A stretch of DNA of 64,000 nt from Jutongia huaianensis (GTDB lineage Bacteria > Bacillota > Clostridia > Lachnospirales > Lachnospiraceae). The stretch is taken from assembly GCF_014384985.1 (NCBI RefSeq), contig NZ_JACRSX010000001.1, positions 248,001 to 312,000 of the forward strand, in the 5' to 3' direction. A program made the translations under genes and the position numbers. Each line of letters opens with the position of its first letter. Within the stretch, counting starts at the first letter, position 1. The notes beneath the pieces were generated by a model. The model worked only from the letters and a program-made list of their open reading frames with translations. It did no database searches and was not told the DNA's origin. This document shows positions 52,624 to 62,113 of the stretch, one piece after another.

Positions 52624-54465
52624 ATGAATCTGATCACAGCAGAACATTTAACACATTCTTATACAGAACGCAAATTATTTGATGACGCCTCCTTCTCCCT
52701 CAACGAACAGGAGAAGGTCGGGATCATCGGCATCAACGGAACCGGCAAATCGACCCTTTTAAAGATTCTTGCCGGCAGGGAGGAACCGGATGAAGGTACT
52801 GTCATTATGGGAAGAAACCTGCGTATCGGCTACCTTCCCCAGAACCCGGTTTTTCCGGAAAGCTTTGATGCCCTGACTGCCGCTCTGCCTCTGGCAGACG
52901 ATATTTCCGGCAGTCCCATGGATTATGAGGCCGATGCTAAGTCCATGCTCACGAAACTTGGGATTACACAGTTAAACCAGAATATCACAGAGCTTTCCGG
53001 CGGCCAGCGCAAACGGATCGCTCTGGTCCGCACTCTTCTGACTCCCTCTGATATTCTGATCCTGGACGAGCCTACAAACCATCTCGACAGCGCTATGGCG
53101 GAATGGCTGGAAACCTTTCTGAAAAATACAAAAAGCGCCCTGATCATGATCACTCACGACCGTTATTTTCTGGACAGCGTAGTAAACCGGATCGTGGAGA
53201 TCGACAAAGGCAAGCTTTACAGCTATAGCTGCAATTATCTGGGATATCTGGAACGAAAGGCTCAGAGAGAAGAGATTGAAATGGCAACGGAACGGAAACG
53301 CCAGAGCCTGCTGCGGGTGGAGATTGCCTGGATGCAGCGGGGAGCCAGAGCCCGTTCTACCAAACAGAAAGCACACATCGCACGTTATGAAGCACTGAGG
53401 GATACTGCGGCACCTGTTCGCGACAGCTCCGTGGAAATGGCATCTGTCTCCTCCCGTCTTGGTAAAACCACCGTGGAGCTGGAACATATCACAAAATCTT
53501 ACGGAGATCGTACATTGATCCATGATTTTTCTTATATCTTCCTGCGGGATGACCGGATCGGTATTATCGGTCCCAACGGCTGCGGCAAGTCTACGCTGAT
53601 GAAGATCATTGCCGGTTCCGTTGAACCCGACAGCGGCACCGTAACGATCGGGCAGACTGTCAAGATCGGATATTTTTCCCAGGAAAATGAAGCACTGGAT
53701 GAAAACATGCGAGTGATCGACTATGTCCGCAGCGGCGCGGAATACATCCGCCAGCCGGACGGTTCTCTGATCACAGCCTCTGCCATGCTGGAACGCTTTC
53801 TGTTTCCGGGAGATATGCAGTATGCCTTGATCAAAAAACTGTCTGGTGGCGAGAAGCGGCGTCTTTATCTGCTCCGTATTCTCATGGAAGCCCCAAATGT
53901 CCTGTTTCTTGATGAGCCAACCAATGATCTGGACATTGCCACTCTGACCATTCTGGAGGATTATCTGGATCACTTTGACGGTATCGTAGCAGTCGTTTCC
54001 CATGACCGCTATTTTCTGGATCGTGTGGTACGCCGGATTTTTTCCTATGAAGAGGATGGCAGACTGGTTCAGTACGAGGGCGGCTATACCGACTACCTTC
54101 ATGCCTGTGAAGCTAAAAATACAGCGGCTGACGGTCACACAAATAACTCCGTTTCCAAAGCACCGTCAGAAGCAGAGACAGCCAAAACCGTAAACCGCAA
54201 CAACTGGAAGGACGGACAGACCAAAAAGAAAAAAATGACCTATCAGGAGCAAAAGGATTTCGAGACCATTGAAGACGATATTGCTGCCATAGAGGAACAT
54301 CTGGACGCGATCGACACCGAAATGACCCGGGCAGCCAGCGATTTCGTACAGCTCGCAAAATTATCCGAAGAAAAAGAGAAGCTTTCCCAGGAATTGGAAC
54401 AGAAAATGGATCGATGGATGTATCTGGAGGAGCTTGCCCAGGAACTTGGCATTGATAAAAATTAG
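52624..54465 (+). CDS. ABC-F family ATPase (Uup/YfmR-like)
   Basis: 613 residues. Two ABC domains without membrane parts: Walker [11 protein letters not shown] and [10 protein letters not shown], signatures [11 protein letters not shown] and [11 protein letters not shown], Walker [11 protein letters not shown] and LDEPTNDLD. The linker has many Arg/Lys (the P-site tRNA interaction region), and the C-terminal 110 residues are a coiled coil of the Uup type. ABC-F proteins act on ribosomes, either as translation factors or as antibiotic protection. The Uup-like C-terminal coil points to a housekeeping role, not resistance. Confidence 0.9.
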   Translation: MNLITAEHLTHSYTERKLFDDASFSLNEQEKVGIIGINGTGKSTLLKILAGREEPDEGTVIMGRNLRIGYLPQNPVFPESFDALTAALPLADDISGSPMDYEADAKSMLTKLGITQLNQNITELSGGQRKRIALVRTLLTPSDILILDEPTNHLDSAMAEWLETFLKNTKSALIMITHDRYFLDSVVNRIVEIDKGKLYSYSCNYLGYLERKAQREEIEMATERKRQSLLRVEIAWMQRGARARSTKQKAHIARYEALRDTAAPVRDSSVEMASVSSRLGKTTVELEHITKSYGDRTLIHDFSYIFLRDDRIGIIGPNGCGKSTLMKIIAGSVEPDSGTVTIGQTVKIGYFSQENEALDENMRVIDYVRSGAEYIRQPDGSLITASAMLERFLFPGDMQYALIKKLSGGEKRRLYLLRILMEAPNVLFLDEPTNDLDIATLTILEDYLDHFDGIVAVVSHDRYFLDRVVRRIFSYEEDGRLVQYEGGYTDYLHACEAKNTAADGHTNNSVSKAPSEAETAKTVNRNNWKDGQTKKKKMTYQEQKDFETIEDDIAAIEEHLDAIDTEMTRAASDFVQLAKLSEEKEKLSQELEQKMDRWMYLEELAQELGIDKN

Positions 54466-54488
54466 CACTGCTTTTCATTTGTTTTACA

Positions 54489-54517
54489 TTGACAGGAACA
54501 GGTGAATATGGTAGATT
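54489..54517 (+). promoter_or_regulatory. csp promoter
   Basis: TTGACA (54489-54494), 17-bp spacer, TAGATT (54512-54517). It gives the cold-shock gene a leader of about 60 nt. Confidence 0.7.
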
Positions 54518-54584
54518 AAAACTGTTGTTGAATCTGTGCTCACACAGGTTACAAAATTTTTTCATTATTTTAGGAGGCACTACT

Positions 54585-54785
54585 ATGAAGGGTACAGTTA
54601 AATGGTTTAACGCAAAGAAGGGTTTTGGTTTCATCTCTGACGAGACTGGCAAGGATGTATTCGTACATTTCTCAGCACTCCAGATGGACGGATTCAAGGT
54701 TCTTGACGAGGGTGAAGAGGTTGAGTTCGACGTTGTAAACGGAGAAAAGGGACCACAGGCAGCTAACGTTGTTAAGCTTGGTTAA
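54585..54785 (+). CDS. Cold-shock protein
   Basis: 66 residues, a complete CSD beta-barrel. The RNP motifs are KGFGFI and [23 protein letters not shown] is the standard start and GPQAANV the standard end. It binds single-stranded RNA and DNA as a chaperone. ATG at 54585 has TAGGAGG. Codon choice is strongly biased (few rare codons), suggesting high expression. Confidence 0.97.
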   Translation: MKGTVKWFNAKKGFGFISDETGKDVFVHFSALQMDGFKVLDEGEEVEFDVVNGEKGPQAANVVKLG

Positions 54786-54888
54786 TTGCAGACAACAGAC
54801 AGACGTTATATTCATGGCATAAACCATTTTAGTTTTCTAATAAATTTTTTATTGCAAAATTATCTGGACATAGCTTTGAGGTGTAACA

Positions 54889-54922
54889 AAAGGCTGATAC
54901 ATCAAATGATGTATCAGCCTTT
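54889..54922. terminator. Bidirectional terminator
   Basis: AAAGGCTGATACATC (54889-54903) pairs perfectly with GATGTATCAGCCTTT (54908-54922). Serves csp and the fucosidase, which converge here. Confidence 0.9.
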
Positions 54923-54944
54923 CTCTTTTCTATTCTATATTTCA

Positions 54945-56402
54945 TTATTTCAGTTTCATCCGATATACCACCGGCATATCACTCTGTACAAATGGTGCAT
55001 GGATCGTCATGGTATCCGCGTCACGCTCATATGTGACCGGCTCATCATATCCCAGTGCCTTCATCTCCAGAATAATTCCATGGAAGTCCTTGCTGTCCTC
55101 TCCCATAGATTTTACAACCACGTCGGCACCTTCCTGCTTCATGGCAATAATGTAAATATAGTCTGCCTTGCATGTAAAACGGATATCGTCCTTGCCATAC
55201 GCCTGACGGCCTTCCTCGGAGAACATACCTTCTACACCCTTGGTACTTCCCTCGGCCTGAATACGCCATGGATGTGTATCGTAGATTGCCTCTCCGTTGA
55301 CACTCATCCACTCACCCATCTCTTTAAGGATCTTAATCTCCTCATCACAGATAGTTCCATCTGCCTTCGGTCCGACATTTAGCAGAAGACATCCATTCTT
55401 GCTGACGATATCTACCAGATCCTGTATGATCTCTACCGTTGGCTTAAAACGATTCTGCTCCGTATAACACCATGAATTGTAAGCCATCGAGGTATCTGCC
55501 TGCCACGTAAATGGCTTTGCCTCTGCGAAATGGCCACGCTCCATATCGAGAACGCCGGTTCCCAGCATCATAGCATCATGCTTGTAGGAGATTGTCACCT
55601 GCTGTCCCCATTCCAGACCACGGTTATAATAATATGCCGCAAACTTCTTCAGATATGGTTTTACGGAATCATGCTGGATCCACCAGTCGAAGTAAACCAT
55701 ATTTGGATGATATTTCTCCACCAGCTCACAGTTTCTTGCAAGCCAGTCCTCCATAAAATCCTGTGGAGGTGCCGGACTGAACAGATCCTGATTGTCCGGT
55801 TCCGGCATTGCCGGATAATAAAAATCACCTAACTTCATAGGGTCTTTAATATCACTGTCAAACTCCTTGCCATGTCCCATAAAGAAGGAATGCTCTACAC
55901 GATGATTTGATTCACAGAAGGTCAGTCCCTCTTTCTCGATCGCTGCCTTCATCTCTCCCAGCACATCACGCTTCATCGCCATCTTGACGCTGTTCCATTC
56001 ACTGATCTCACTGTCATACATCTGAAATCCGTCATGATGCTCTGCCACCGGCATCACATATCTTGCACCGGCTTCCTTAAACAGCTTCACCCACTCCTCC
56101 GGCTGGAACTTCGGTGCTGTAAACATCGGAATGAAATCCTTGTAACCAAACTTCGTATGCTCTCCAAAAGTATCTCTGTGATGCTGCCACTCCTCCATAC
56201 TCTGGATGTACATATTTCTGGAATACCACTCATTATTGAATGCCGGTACACTGAACAGCCCCCAGTGAATAAATATACCGAATTTACCGTTTTTGAGCCA
56301 TTTTGGTGTCTCATAATCAGAGAGGGATACCCAGTCCGGTTTAAATGGACCCTTTGCGATCACCTCATCCACAATGTCTAAATATTTCTGCTGTGGTGTC
56401 AT
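54945..56402 (-). CDS. Alpha-L-fucosidase (GH29)
   Basis: 485 residues. Catalytic (beta/alpha)8 domain about 25-340: KFGIFIHWGLFSVPAFNNEWY, VMPVAEHHDGFQMYDS and the nucleophile Asp in NMVYFDWW. The C-terminal beta domain is short. No signal peptide, so it acts in the cytoplasm on imported fucosylated oligosaccharides from mucin or milk. The acid/base of GH29 varies and I cannot place it. It is the last gene of the RNA-processing operon, 23 bp after an HTH gene, an unusual neighbourhood that suggests late capture or a local regulator. Confidence 0.92.
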   Translation of the reverse strand: MTPQQKYLDIVDEVIAKGPFKPDWVSLSDYETPKWLKNGKFGIFIHWGLFSVPAFNNEWYSRNMYIQSMEEWQHHRDTFGEHTKFGYKDFIPMFTAPKFQPEEWVKLFKEAGARYVMPVAEHHDGFQMYDSEISEWNSVKMAMKRDVLGEMKAAIEKEGLTFCESNHRVEHSFFMGHGKEFDSDIKDPMKLGDFYYPAMPEPDNQDLFSPAPPQDFMEDWLARNCELVEKYHPNMVYFDWWIQHDSVKPYLKKFAAYYYNRGLEWGQQVTISYKHDAMMLGTGVLDMERGHFAEAKPFTWQADTSMAYNSWCYTEQNRFKPTVEIIQDLVDIVSKNGCLLLNVGPKADGTICDEEIKILKEMGEWMSVNGEAIYDTHPWRIQAEGSTKGVEGMFSEEGRQAYGKDDIRFTCKADYIYIIAMKQEGADVVVKSMGEDSKDFHGIILEMKALGYDEPVTYERDADTMTIHAPFVQSDMPVVYRMKLK

Positions 56403-56425
56403 TCTTTTTCTCCTTTTTTATTTTA

Positions 56426-56653
56426 TTAACGACTTGCAAGACGATATGTTTTGTCGGACTGTGTATACTGAATGTCCAGACCAAACTCCTTAAGTGCATG
56501 AATATCCTCATAAATACTCTTTCTCTCACCGGTAAGATTATGATCTGCCAGCCAGTCCAGAATCTCCTGCATAGTCACTCCGTTTTCTGCGTCTGTCTGC
56601 TGCACAAACAGCTCCATTACATAAAGTACTCTCAGTCTTACATTTTTTTCCAT
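56426..56653 (-). CDS. Stand-alone HTH domain of a WYL-type regulator
   Basis: 75 residues: RLRVLYVMELFVQQTDAENGVTM, then the helix-turn-helix ERKSIYEDIHALKEFGLDIQY and TYRLASR at the end. This is the N-terminal HTH of WYL-domain regulators, which normally continue into the WYL effector domain. Here it stops right after the HTH. No WYL remnant fits in the 23 bp before the fucosidase. It could be a true mini-regulator or a truncation product. The ATG at 56653 follows GGGAGGAAG closely. Confidence 0.72.
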   Translation of the reverse strand: MEKNVRLRVLYVMELFVQQTDAENGVTMQEILDWLADHNLTGERKSIYEDIHALKEFGLDIQYTQSDKTYRLASR

Positions 56654-56674
56654 AACTCTTCCTCCCAAATGTAT

Positions 56675-57919
56675 TTACTCACATGATACACGGATCAGAT
56701 TCATTCTGTCCGGAACTTCACTAAACCTCACCTGAATCTTTTGCTGTGGGTGAGGACAGCTTTCCATCGCTTCTCCCTTTTCATCCCGCATGGCAAGCAC
56801 CTTGACGCGACAATCGCTGCCATCCGGTTTCATGATCTCCACCTCATCGCCAACACAGAATTTATTGCGCTGCTCCATCACAGCATATCCATCCTCTGTG
56901 ATCTCGCTGACGATGCCGAGATAAGTATATTTTTTAACATAGGTATTGTTATCATAGATCTGCCCCTCATGGGTCGGCTTCCCATAAAAGAAGCCCGTCG
57001 TGTACTGACGGTACGTGCACTTGGATATCTCATCCATATAATATGACTTCCGGGACTCATACAGCTCCGGTGATGTAAAGTAATCATCGATTGCCTGACG
57101 ATATGTTCTTGCCACATCAGCCACATAAAGAGCCGTTTTCATACGTCCTTCGATCTTGAAGCTGTCAATCCCGGCATCTACCAGATCCGGTATATGCTCG
57201 ATCATACAGAGATCCTTGGAATTGAAAATATATGTGCCTCTCTCATTTTCCTCTACCGGAAGAAACTCTCCCGGACGATTCTCCTCCATAATATAATACT
57301 TCCACCGGCATGGATGGGTACATGCTCCCAGATTGGCATCCCGCCCTGTAAAATAATTACTTAGAAGACATCTGCCGGAATAAGAAATACACATGGCGCC
57401 GTGTACAAAGGTTTCAATCTCCAGATCATCGGGAATATGTGCCCGGATATCCTTAATCTCCCGGATTGAAAGCTCTCTGGCGGATACCACACGCTTTGCC
57501 CCCATCCGCTGCCAGAACAGATATGTGCCATAATTGACATTGTTGCTCTGGGTACTGATATGCACCTCAATCTCCGGACAGACCTCTCTGGCAATATCAA
57601 AAACTCCCGGATCCGAAATGATCAGCGCATCCGGACCGATCTCCTTCAGCTCCTCAAAATAATGGCGGATTCCTTCCAGATCCCCATTATGAGCTGTTAT
57701 ATTTGCTGTGACAAACACTCTCTTTCCATGCTCATGTGCAAAGCTTACGCCCTCCTTCATATCCTCCGGAGAGAAGTTTTTGGCCTTTGCACGGAGTCCA
57801 TACATATCGCCGCCGATATATACTGCGTCAGCACCATATATCACGGCTACCTTTAAAACCTCCAAGCTGCTTGCCGGTATCAATAACTCCGGCTTTCCAT
57901 TTGATAACAACCCTTTCAC
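56675..57919 (-). CDS. trhP: Peptidase U32 family, probable tRNA hydroxylation protein TrhP
   Basis: 414 residues. The U32 signature is ETFVHGAMCISYSGRCLLSNYFTGRDANLGACTHPCRW; the start is PELLIPASSLEVLKVAVIYGADAVYIGG. The four cysteines (C in GAMC, GRC, GAC, HPC) match the iron-sulfur-binding set of U32 proteins. Bacterial U32 members TrhP/RlhA form 5-hydroxyuridine on tRNA or rRNA from a prephenate-derived cofactor. It begins 1 bp after trmR, the methylase that acts on that product, which supports TrhP. Confidence 0.85.
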   Translation of the reverse strand: MKGLLSNGKPELLIPASSLEVLKVAVIYGADAVYIGGDMYGLRAKAKNFSPEDMKEGVSFAHEHGKRVFVTANITAHNGDLEGIRHYFEELKEIGPDALIISDPGVFDIAREVCPEIEVHISTQSNNVNYGTYLFWQRMGAKRVVSARELSIREIKDIRAHIPDDLEIETFVHGAMCISYSGRCLLSNYFTGRDANLGACTHPCRWKYYIMEENRPGEFLPVEENERGTYIFNSKDLCMIEHIPDLVDAGIDSFKIEGRMKTALYVADVARTYRQAIDDYFTSPELYESRKSYYMDEISKCTYRQYTTGFFYGKPTHEGQIYDNNTYVKKYTYLGIVSEITEDGYAVMEQRNKFCVGDEVEIMKPDGSDCRVKVLAMRDEKGEAMESCPHPQQKIQVRFSEVPDRMNLIRVSCE

Positions 57920-57920
57920 C

Positions 57921-58574
57921 TCACTTTATCCGCCTGGACACGGTAATTCCGTCTCCCACAGGCAATATCACTGTATCAAGCTCCTCCGAATGGGTCAGCC
58001 GATACAGATATTCCCGCATCCGTCCATGAATCGTACGGTCTCTGCGGTTAATGGCATAACGTGACTGGATCACGTCACCATCCTGCAATACATTGTCTGT
58101 TATCAGCATACCATTTTCAGGAAGCATCTTCAATATATCCGGCAAAAAATTAAGATACTGTCCCTTGGCAGCATCCATAAAAATAAAATCATATTGATTT
58201 CCTTGTGCACAAAGCTTTTCAAGTACCTCTGCCGCATCTCCCTCCAGCAGGCAGATCCTGTCTTCCTTGCCATAACGTACGAAATTTGCTTTGGCGGCCC
58301 GGATCCTTGCCGGCACCTTTTCTATGGTGGTAATGGAAGTCTGCTCCGGCACATATTCGCTCATCAATATGCCGGAAAATCCAACAGCCGTTCCGATCTC
58401 TAAAATGGAAGCCGGCTGTGTCATCCCCAGTATAAACCCCAGAAATGTCTGCATAGGCCTCCGGATAATGGGCACCTGATCCTCAAGTGCCTGCTGTTCC
58501 AGCTCTGCCAGTTCTCCCGGCAGGTTCCATTGCAGCGCATCAATAAACACTGAAAGTCTCTCATCAATTATCAT
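57921..58574 (-). CDS. trmR: O-methyltransferase, probable tRNA 5-hydroxyuridine methyltransferase TrmR
   Basis: 217 residues, class I SAM methyltransferase of the O-methyltransferase family 3. Motif I is ASILEIGTAVGFSGI; the acidic motif is CLLEGDAAEVLE; YDFIFMDAAKGQY follows with the metal/substrate site; then ITDNVLQDGDV. YrrM of Bacillus is TrmR, which makes 5-methoxyuridine-34 in tRNA, and lies near yrrL (mltG), yrrN and yrrO as here. Overlaps the preceding gene by 4 bp. Confidence 0.85.
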   Translation of the reverse strand: MIIDERLSVFIDALQWNLPGELAELEQQALEDQVPIIRRPMQTFLGFILGMTQPASILEIGTAVGFSGILMSEYVPEQTSITTIEKVPARIRAAKANFVRYGKEDRICLLEGDAAEVLEKLCAQGNQYDFIFMDAAKGQYLNFLPDILKMLPENGMLITDNVLQDGDVIQSRYAINRRDRTIHGRMREYLYRLTHSEELDTVILPVGDGITVSRRIK

Positions 58575-58942
58575 TTGTCAAACCCTTCCGATACTGTCAA
58601 ACGATTGATTACCTGCTCATATGTCATGGAATTGTTCAGAATATACTTGCCGGAATAGATCTTATTCCGATCTGTTTTCATAATCCCCGCTCTGGCAAGA
58701 AAACTGTATCTGTCACAGATCACACCCTTGTCCTGCAGTTTCGCCGCAATATCCCGGAAACTGTCTGCAGAAGACACCGAAAAGGTAATGTCCTCTCCCG
58801 GCTGCTGCTCTACCCGGACATCGGCGAACACATCATAGCAGAAACGATATCCATGATAACACAAAAACGCCACACTTAACACCAGCAGCGAATAGAGCAC
58901 GATATAAACCGAGGTCATCACTGCCGGTTTCCAGCTATTCAT
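58571..58942 (-). CDS. Short MltG-like membrane protein without catalytic domain
   Basis: 123 residues: one membrane helix (about 8-30: VMTSVYIVLYSLLVLSVAFL), then the LysM-like/N-terminal domain of MltG (SFRDIAAKLQDKGVICDRYSFLARAG and SGKYILNNSMTYEQVINRL), and stop. Full MltG endolytic transglycosylases have about 330-380 residues and a catalytic YceG domain with Glu; that part is missing. It occupies the locus of yrrL/mltG in Bacillus. Perhaps a scaffold or regulator, or a decayed gene; coupled to both neighbours by overlaps. Confidence 0.7.
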   Translation of the reverse strand: MNSWKPAVMTSVYIVLYSLLVLSVAFLCYHGYRFCYDVFADVRVEQQPGEDITFSVSSADSFRDIAAKLQDKGVICDRYSFLARAGIMKTDRNKIYSGKYILNNSMTYEQVINRLTVSEGFDK

Positions 58943-59279
58943 CTAAAAACTCCAGTTCCAGATCCAGATGATCCAGAAAATATCCCTGCATCCTTTTGAT
59001 CATCATGCAATACTGATGCTCTGCCGCCAGAAATTCGTTGGCAAGACCATTGGTCTGCAGATCTGCGAACTCCTTCTGCAATGCATTATTTTCCTCAATA
59101 GGATTTGCATGATCCGTCATCTGAAACACGATGCTGCCTCTGCGGAATTCCCCGATCCTCCGGTAAATATCCGGATGCTTTTTGACACTCTCTAAAAGCG
59201 TCTGGTACTGATTGTACTCCTGGGTGCGCTTTACGGCCTCCATCAACTGCTCCATCAAAAGCTGCGTCTCTCCACTCAT
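58935..59279 (-). CDS. YlbF-family regulator
   Basis: 114 residues, nearly all helical. It matches the YlbF/YmcA (Com_YlbF) family: VKRTQEYNQYQTLLESVKKHPDIYRRIGEFRR and EEIN-type NPIEENNALQKEFADLQ. Members of the family form the Y-complex that guides RNase Y in Bacillus. Lying 3 nt after the RNase J gene, it fits a role in RNA turnover. Overlaps the MltG-like gene by 8 bp. Confidence 0.8.
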   Translation of the reverse strand: MSGETQLLMEQLMEAVKRTQEYNQYQTLLESVKKHPDIYRRIGEFRRGSIVFQMTDHANPIEENNALQKEFADLQTNGLANEFLAAEHQYCMMIKRMQGYFLDHLDLELEFLDE

Positions 59280-59282
59280 AGG

Positions 59283-61214
59283 CTACTCAACCTCCATAAT
59301 AACCGGCAGGATCATAGGATTACGTTTCATCTTCTTCCAGAGATAATCACTGAGACTGTCCTTGATCTCTGTCTTGATCTTGGACCAGTCAGATACCTGA
59401 TTGTCCAGACATCTTTCCAGCGCCGCATATACAATGCTCTTTGCCTCGTCCATGAGATATTCTGATTCCCGTACATAGACAAATCCTCTGGATACAATAT
59501 CCGGTCCCGCCAAAAGCTGATTGGTATATTTCTCTAATGTCAATACAATAATAATGAGTCCATTTTCGGATAAATGCTGTCTGTCTCTTAAAACAATATT
59601 TCCGACATCACCAACACCAAGTCCGTCTACCATGATACCCTGAGCCTGTACCTTTCCTACCAGTGCACAGTGCTCACTGTCAATCTCCAGCACATCACCG
59701 GAGGACAGGATCACTGTGTTTTCCTTCGGCACACCCATAAGCTGTGCCAGCTCCGCATGTGCCTGCAGATGGCGGTACTCTCCATGAACCGGGATCGCAT
59801 ACTGTGGCTTTGTCAGCGCATAGATCAGCTTGATCTCTTCCTCACTGGCATGTCCGGATACATGAGCATCCTGCTCAATCACCTTTGCTCCCTTTGCTGC
59901 AAGCTCGTTGACTACCTTGGCAACATTCTTTTCATTGCCGGGGATCGGACGTGAGCTGAAGATTACAGTGTCGCCCGGCTCAATTGTGATCCGGCGGTGA
60001 AGATTCGATGCCATTCTGGACAGCGCTGCCATCGCCTCTCCCTGGCTTCCTGTGGTGATCAGCACCAGTTTCTCCGGTGCATAATTCTTCATCTGGTCCA
60101 TATCGATCAGTGTATTATCCGGAATGTCAATATATCCCAGCTCTGTGGCTGTGGTGATGACATTAACCATGCTTCTTCCCTCGACGACAACCTTTCTGCC
60201 GTATTTCACTGCAGAATTCACAATCTGCTGGACACGATCCACGTTGGATGCAAAGGTTGCCACTATAATACGATGCTTTGTATTTTCAGCAAAAATATTA
60301 TCGAAGGTTTTACCTACAGTACGCTCTGACATGGTAAAGCCCGGCTTCATTACATTGGTACTGTCTGCCATCAATGCCAATACACCCTTTTTGCCAAGCT
60401 CCGCAAATCTCTGCAGATCGATCGGCTCTCCACGTACCGGAGTGTAATCCACCTTGAAGTCTCCGGTATGAACAATGGTTCCTACCGGGGTAAAGATTGC
60501 CAGTGCCGCAGCATCAGAAATGCTGTGGTTCGTGCGGATAAATTCGATACGGAAACATCCCAGATTGATAGACTGACCATATTTTACAACCTTTTTCTTC
60601 ACCGGCTTCGGCATCACATGCTCTTTGAGCTTGTTTTCGATCAGGCCCATAGTAAGCTTTGTTGCATAAACAGGAGCATTTACTTCCTTGAGAACATATG
60701 GAAGCGCTCCAATATGATCCTCGTGTCCATGGGTGATCACAAAGCCTCTGACCTTATCAATATTTTCCTTGAGGTATGTGATATCCGGAATGACAAGATC
60801 AATTCCCAGCATATCATCTCCGGGGAATGAAAGACCGCAGTCTACCACTACAATATTGTCCTCATATTCAAATGCGGTAATATTCATACCAATCTGCTCC
60901 AGGCCGCCCAGTGGAATGATCTTAAGTCCATGACCAACAAGACTGCTCTTTGACTTCTGGTTTGACTTTTCTGTCATACGCCGTACCTTCTCCGCAACAG
61001 CTTTATCTGCTCTTGCAGCCACGCTTTCCTTTTCTTCCCTGGCTGCCTTCGTCGTTCTTGTCGTTCTTGTTCTCTTCGGCTTTTCTACCGTCTCCTTTGT
61101 CTCACGCTCTGCCTTTGCGGATGGCTTTCTTCCTCTTCTGATGATCCGTTTCGCTCCCTTTTCTCCCTCTGCTGCCTTGTTCTGTACCGCACTTGATTCC
61201 GTTTCCTTTTTCAA
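59283..61214 (-). CDS. rnjA: Ribonuclease J with basic N-terminal extension
   Basis: 643 residues. Standard RNase J begins at about residue 96 (LKIIPLGGLEQIGMN). The metal-binding motifs are HGHEDHIGALPY, the later HTGDFKVDY, and SGHASEEEIKL; the beta-CASP part has GSQGEAMAALSRMA and HGEYRHLQAHAELA. Residues 1-90 are an added disordered, basic stretch with RRGRKPSAK at about 26-34. RNase J has endonuclease and 5'-3' exonuclease activity on mRNA and rRNA. Start is a TTG at 61214 with AGGCAGGG upstream; no ATG is available before the core. Confidence 0.94.
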   Translation of the reverse strand: MKKETESSAVQNKAAEGEKGAKRIIRRGRKPSAKAERETKETVEKPKRTRTTRTTKAAREEKESVAARADKAVAEKVRRMTEKSNQKSKSSLVGHGLKIIPLGGLEQIGMNITAFEYEDNIVVVDCGLSFPGDDMLGIDLVIPDITYLKENIDKVRGFVITHGHEDHIGALPYVLKEVNAPVYATKLTMGLIENKLKEHVMPKPVKKKVVKYGQSINLGCFRIEFIRTNHSISDAAALAIFTPVGTIVHTGDFKVDYTPVRGEPIDLQRFAELGKKGVLALMADSTNVMKPGFTMSERTVGKTFDNIFAENTKHRIIVATFASNVDRVQQIVNSAVKYGRKVVVEGRSMVNVITTATELGYIDIPDNTLIDMDQMKNYAPEKLVLITTGSQGEAMAALSRMASNLHRRITIEPGDTVIFSSRPIPGNEKNVAKVVNELAAKGAKVIEQDAHVSGHASEEEIKLIYALTKPQYAIPVHGEYRHLQAHAELAQLMGVPKENTVILSSGDVLEIDSEHCALVGKVQAQGIMVDGLGVGDVGNIVLRDRQHLSENGLIIIVLTLEKYTNQLLAGPDIVSRGFVYVRESEYLMDEAKSIVYAALERCLDNQVSDWSKIKTEIKDSLSDYLWKKMKRNPMILPVIMEVE

Positions 61215-61339
61215 TGAAATACCCTGCCTTTCTTCGATTTATTATTTATTATTTGATTAAAATCCAGAAAATTGCATAAAAAAGCAAAGCCTTTCCAGAC
61301 CTCTTTCCCGTCTGTCAGGCATCTCTCCCCTGCATCCTT

Positions 61340-61600
61340 CTACATTTGAATATCCACGTCGTCCAGTAATTCCGCAAACACCTTAGAAAGTGCTTCTAAT
61401 TGTGCCTCATCCTCCACAAACTCATAAACAGTCTGATCATCCTGATCACTGATCTCCTGCATAATATAGACCTCTGCCTCATCCTCGTCCGTATCGCTGT
61501 CGGTCACCAGCAAAAAATCCTTTCCTGCCAATGTAGTCTGCTCAATTATATAAAAAGGGATCTCCTCCCCTTCATCCGTGATAAAATTAATACTCTGCAT
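61340..61600 (-). CDS. DUF1292 protein (YrzB-like)
   Basis: 86 residues, acidic. MQSINFITDEGEEIPFYIIEQTTLAGKDFLLVTDSD, then EAEVYIMQEISDQDDQTVYEFV. This matches DUF1292, found conserved between ruvX and mltG/rnj in Firmicutes. Function unknown. It follows ruvX by 15 bp. A gap of about 125 bp to rnjA shows no terminator. Confidence 0.85.
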   Translation of the reverse strand: MQSINFITDEGEEIPFYIIEQTTLAGKDFLLVTDSDTDEDEAEVYIMQEISDQDDQTVYEFVEDEAQLEALSKVFAELLDDVDIQM

Positions 61601-61615
61601 CTATGATCTCCATTC

Positions 61616-62038
61616 TTACTTTGCGAGTATATCAAGATAACCCTGCAGAATCAACGATGCCGCAAGCTTGTCAATATACTCTTTTCGGTTTTCTTTCCGG
61701 ACTCCACCCTCATTTAATACTGCGTCTGCTTCCTTTGTGGTCAGACGCTCATCCTGATATATGATCTCGATTCCCGTACGTTTTGCTAACTGATCTCCAA
61801 ACTCTCTGGTCCGCTCGCAGCGTTCTCCCTCCTGGTTGTCCATCCGCTTTGGAAGCCCCAGCACGATCCGGTCCACCTCGTACGTTCCGATCAGTTCCTC
61901 TATCCGTGCAAATGTCTTGCGTAGCTTCGCCGGTCTCTCTCTCTGAATTGTTTCCACAGGCTGCGCCGTCAGCAACAGCTCATCACTAATGGCAACTCCT
62001 ACGGTTTTGTCACCATAGTCCAATCCCATGATCCTCAC
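61616..62038 (-). CDS. ruvX: YqgF/RuvX Holliday-junction-resolvase-like nuclease
   Basis: 140 residues, RNase H fold. MRIMGLDYGDKTVGVAISD at the start gives the first catalytic Asp; VLGLPKRMDNQEGERCERTREF and IYQDERLTTKEADAVL the other acidic residues. Known in E. coli to process the 5' end of pre-16S rRNA. It is in the conserved ireB-ruvX-DUF1292 block. Confidence 0.92.
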   Translation of the reverse strand: MRIMGLDYGDKTVGVAISDELLLTAQPVETIQRERPAKLRKTFARIEELIGTYEVDRIVLGLPKRMDNQEGERCERTREFGDQLAKRTGIEIIYQDERLTTKEADAVLNEGGVRKENRKEYIDKLAASLILQGYLDILAK

Positions 62039-62113
62039 TGTTTTTCCTCCATTCCTCTGCCTTCGTCACTCTGTGAAAACACCGGAATCCCTTTTCCAAT
62101 AATCTGTCTGGAA

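Noticed and set aside
52972..54138. 388-codon open frame on the minus strand inside the ABC-F gene
   Set aside because: Shadow of the ABC-F codons; composition is typical of antisense frames (many His, Cys, Gln) and no motif is seen.
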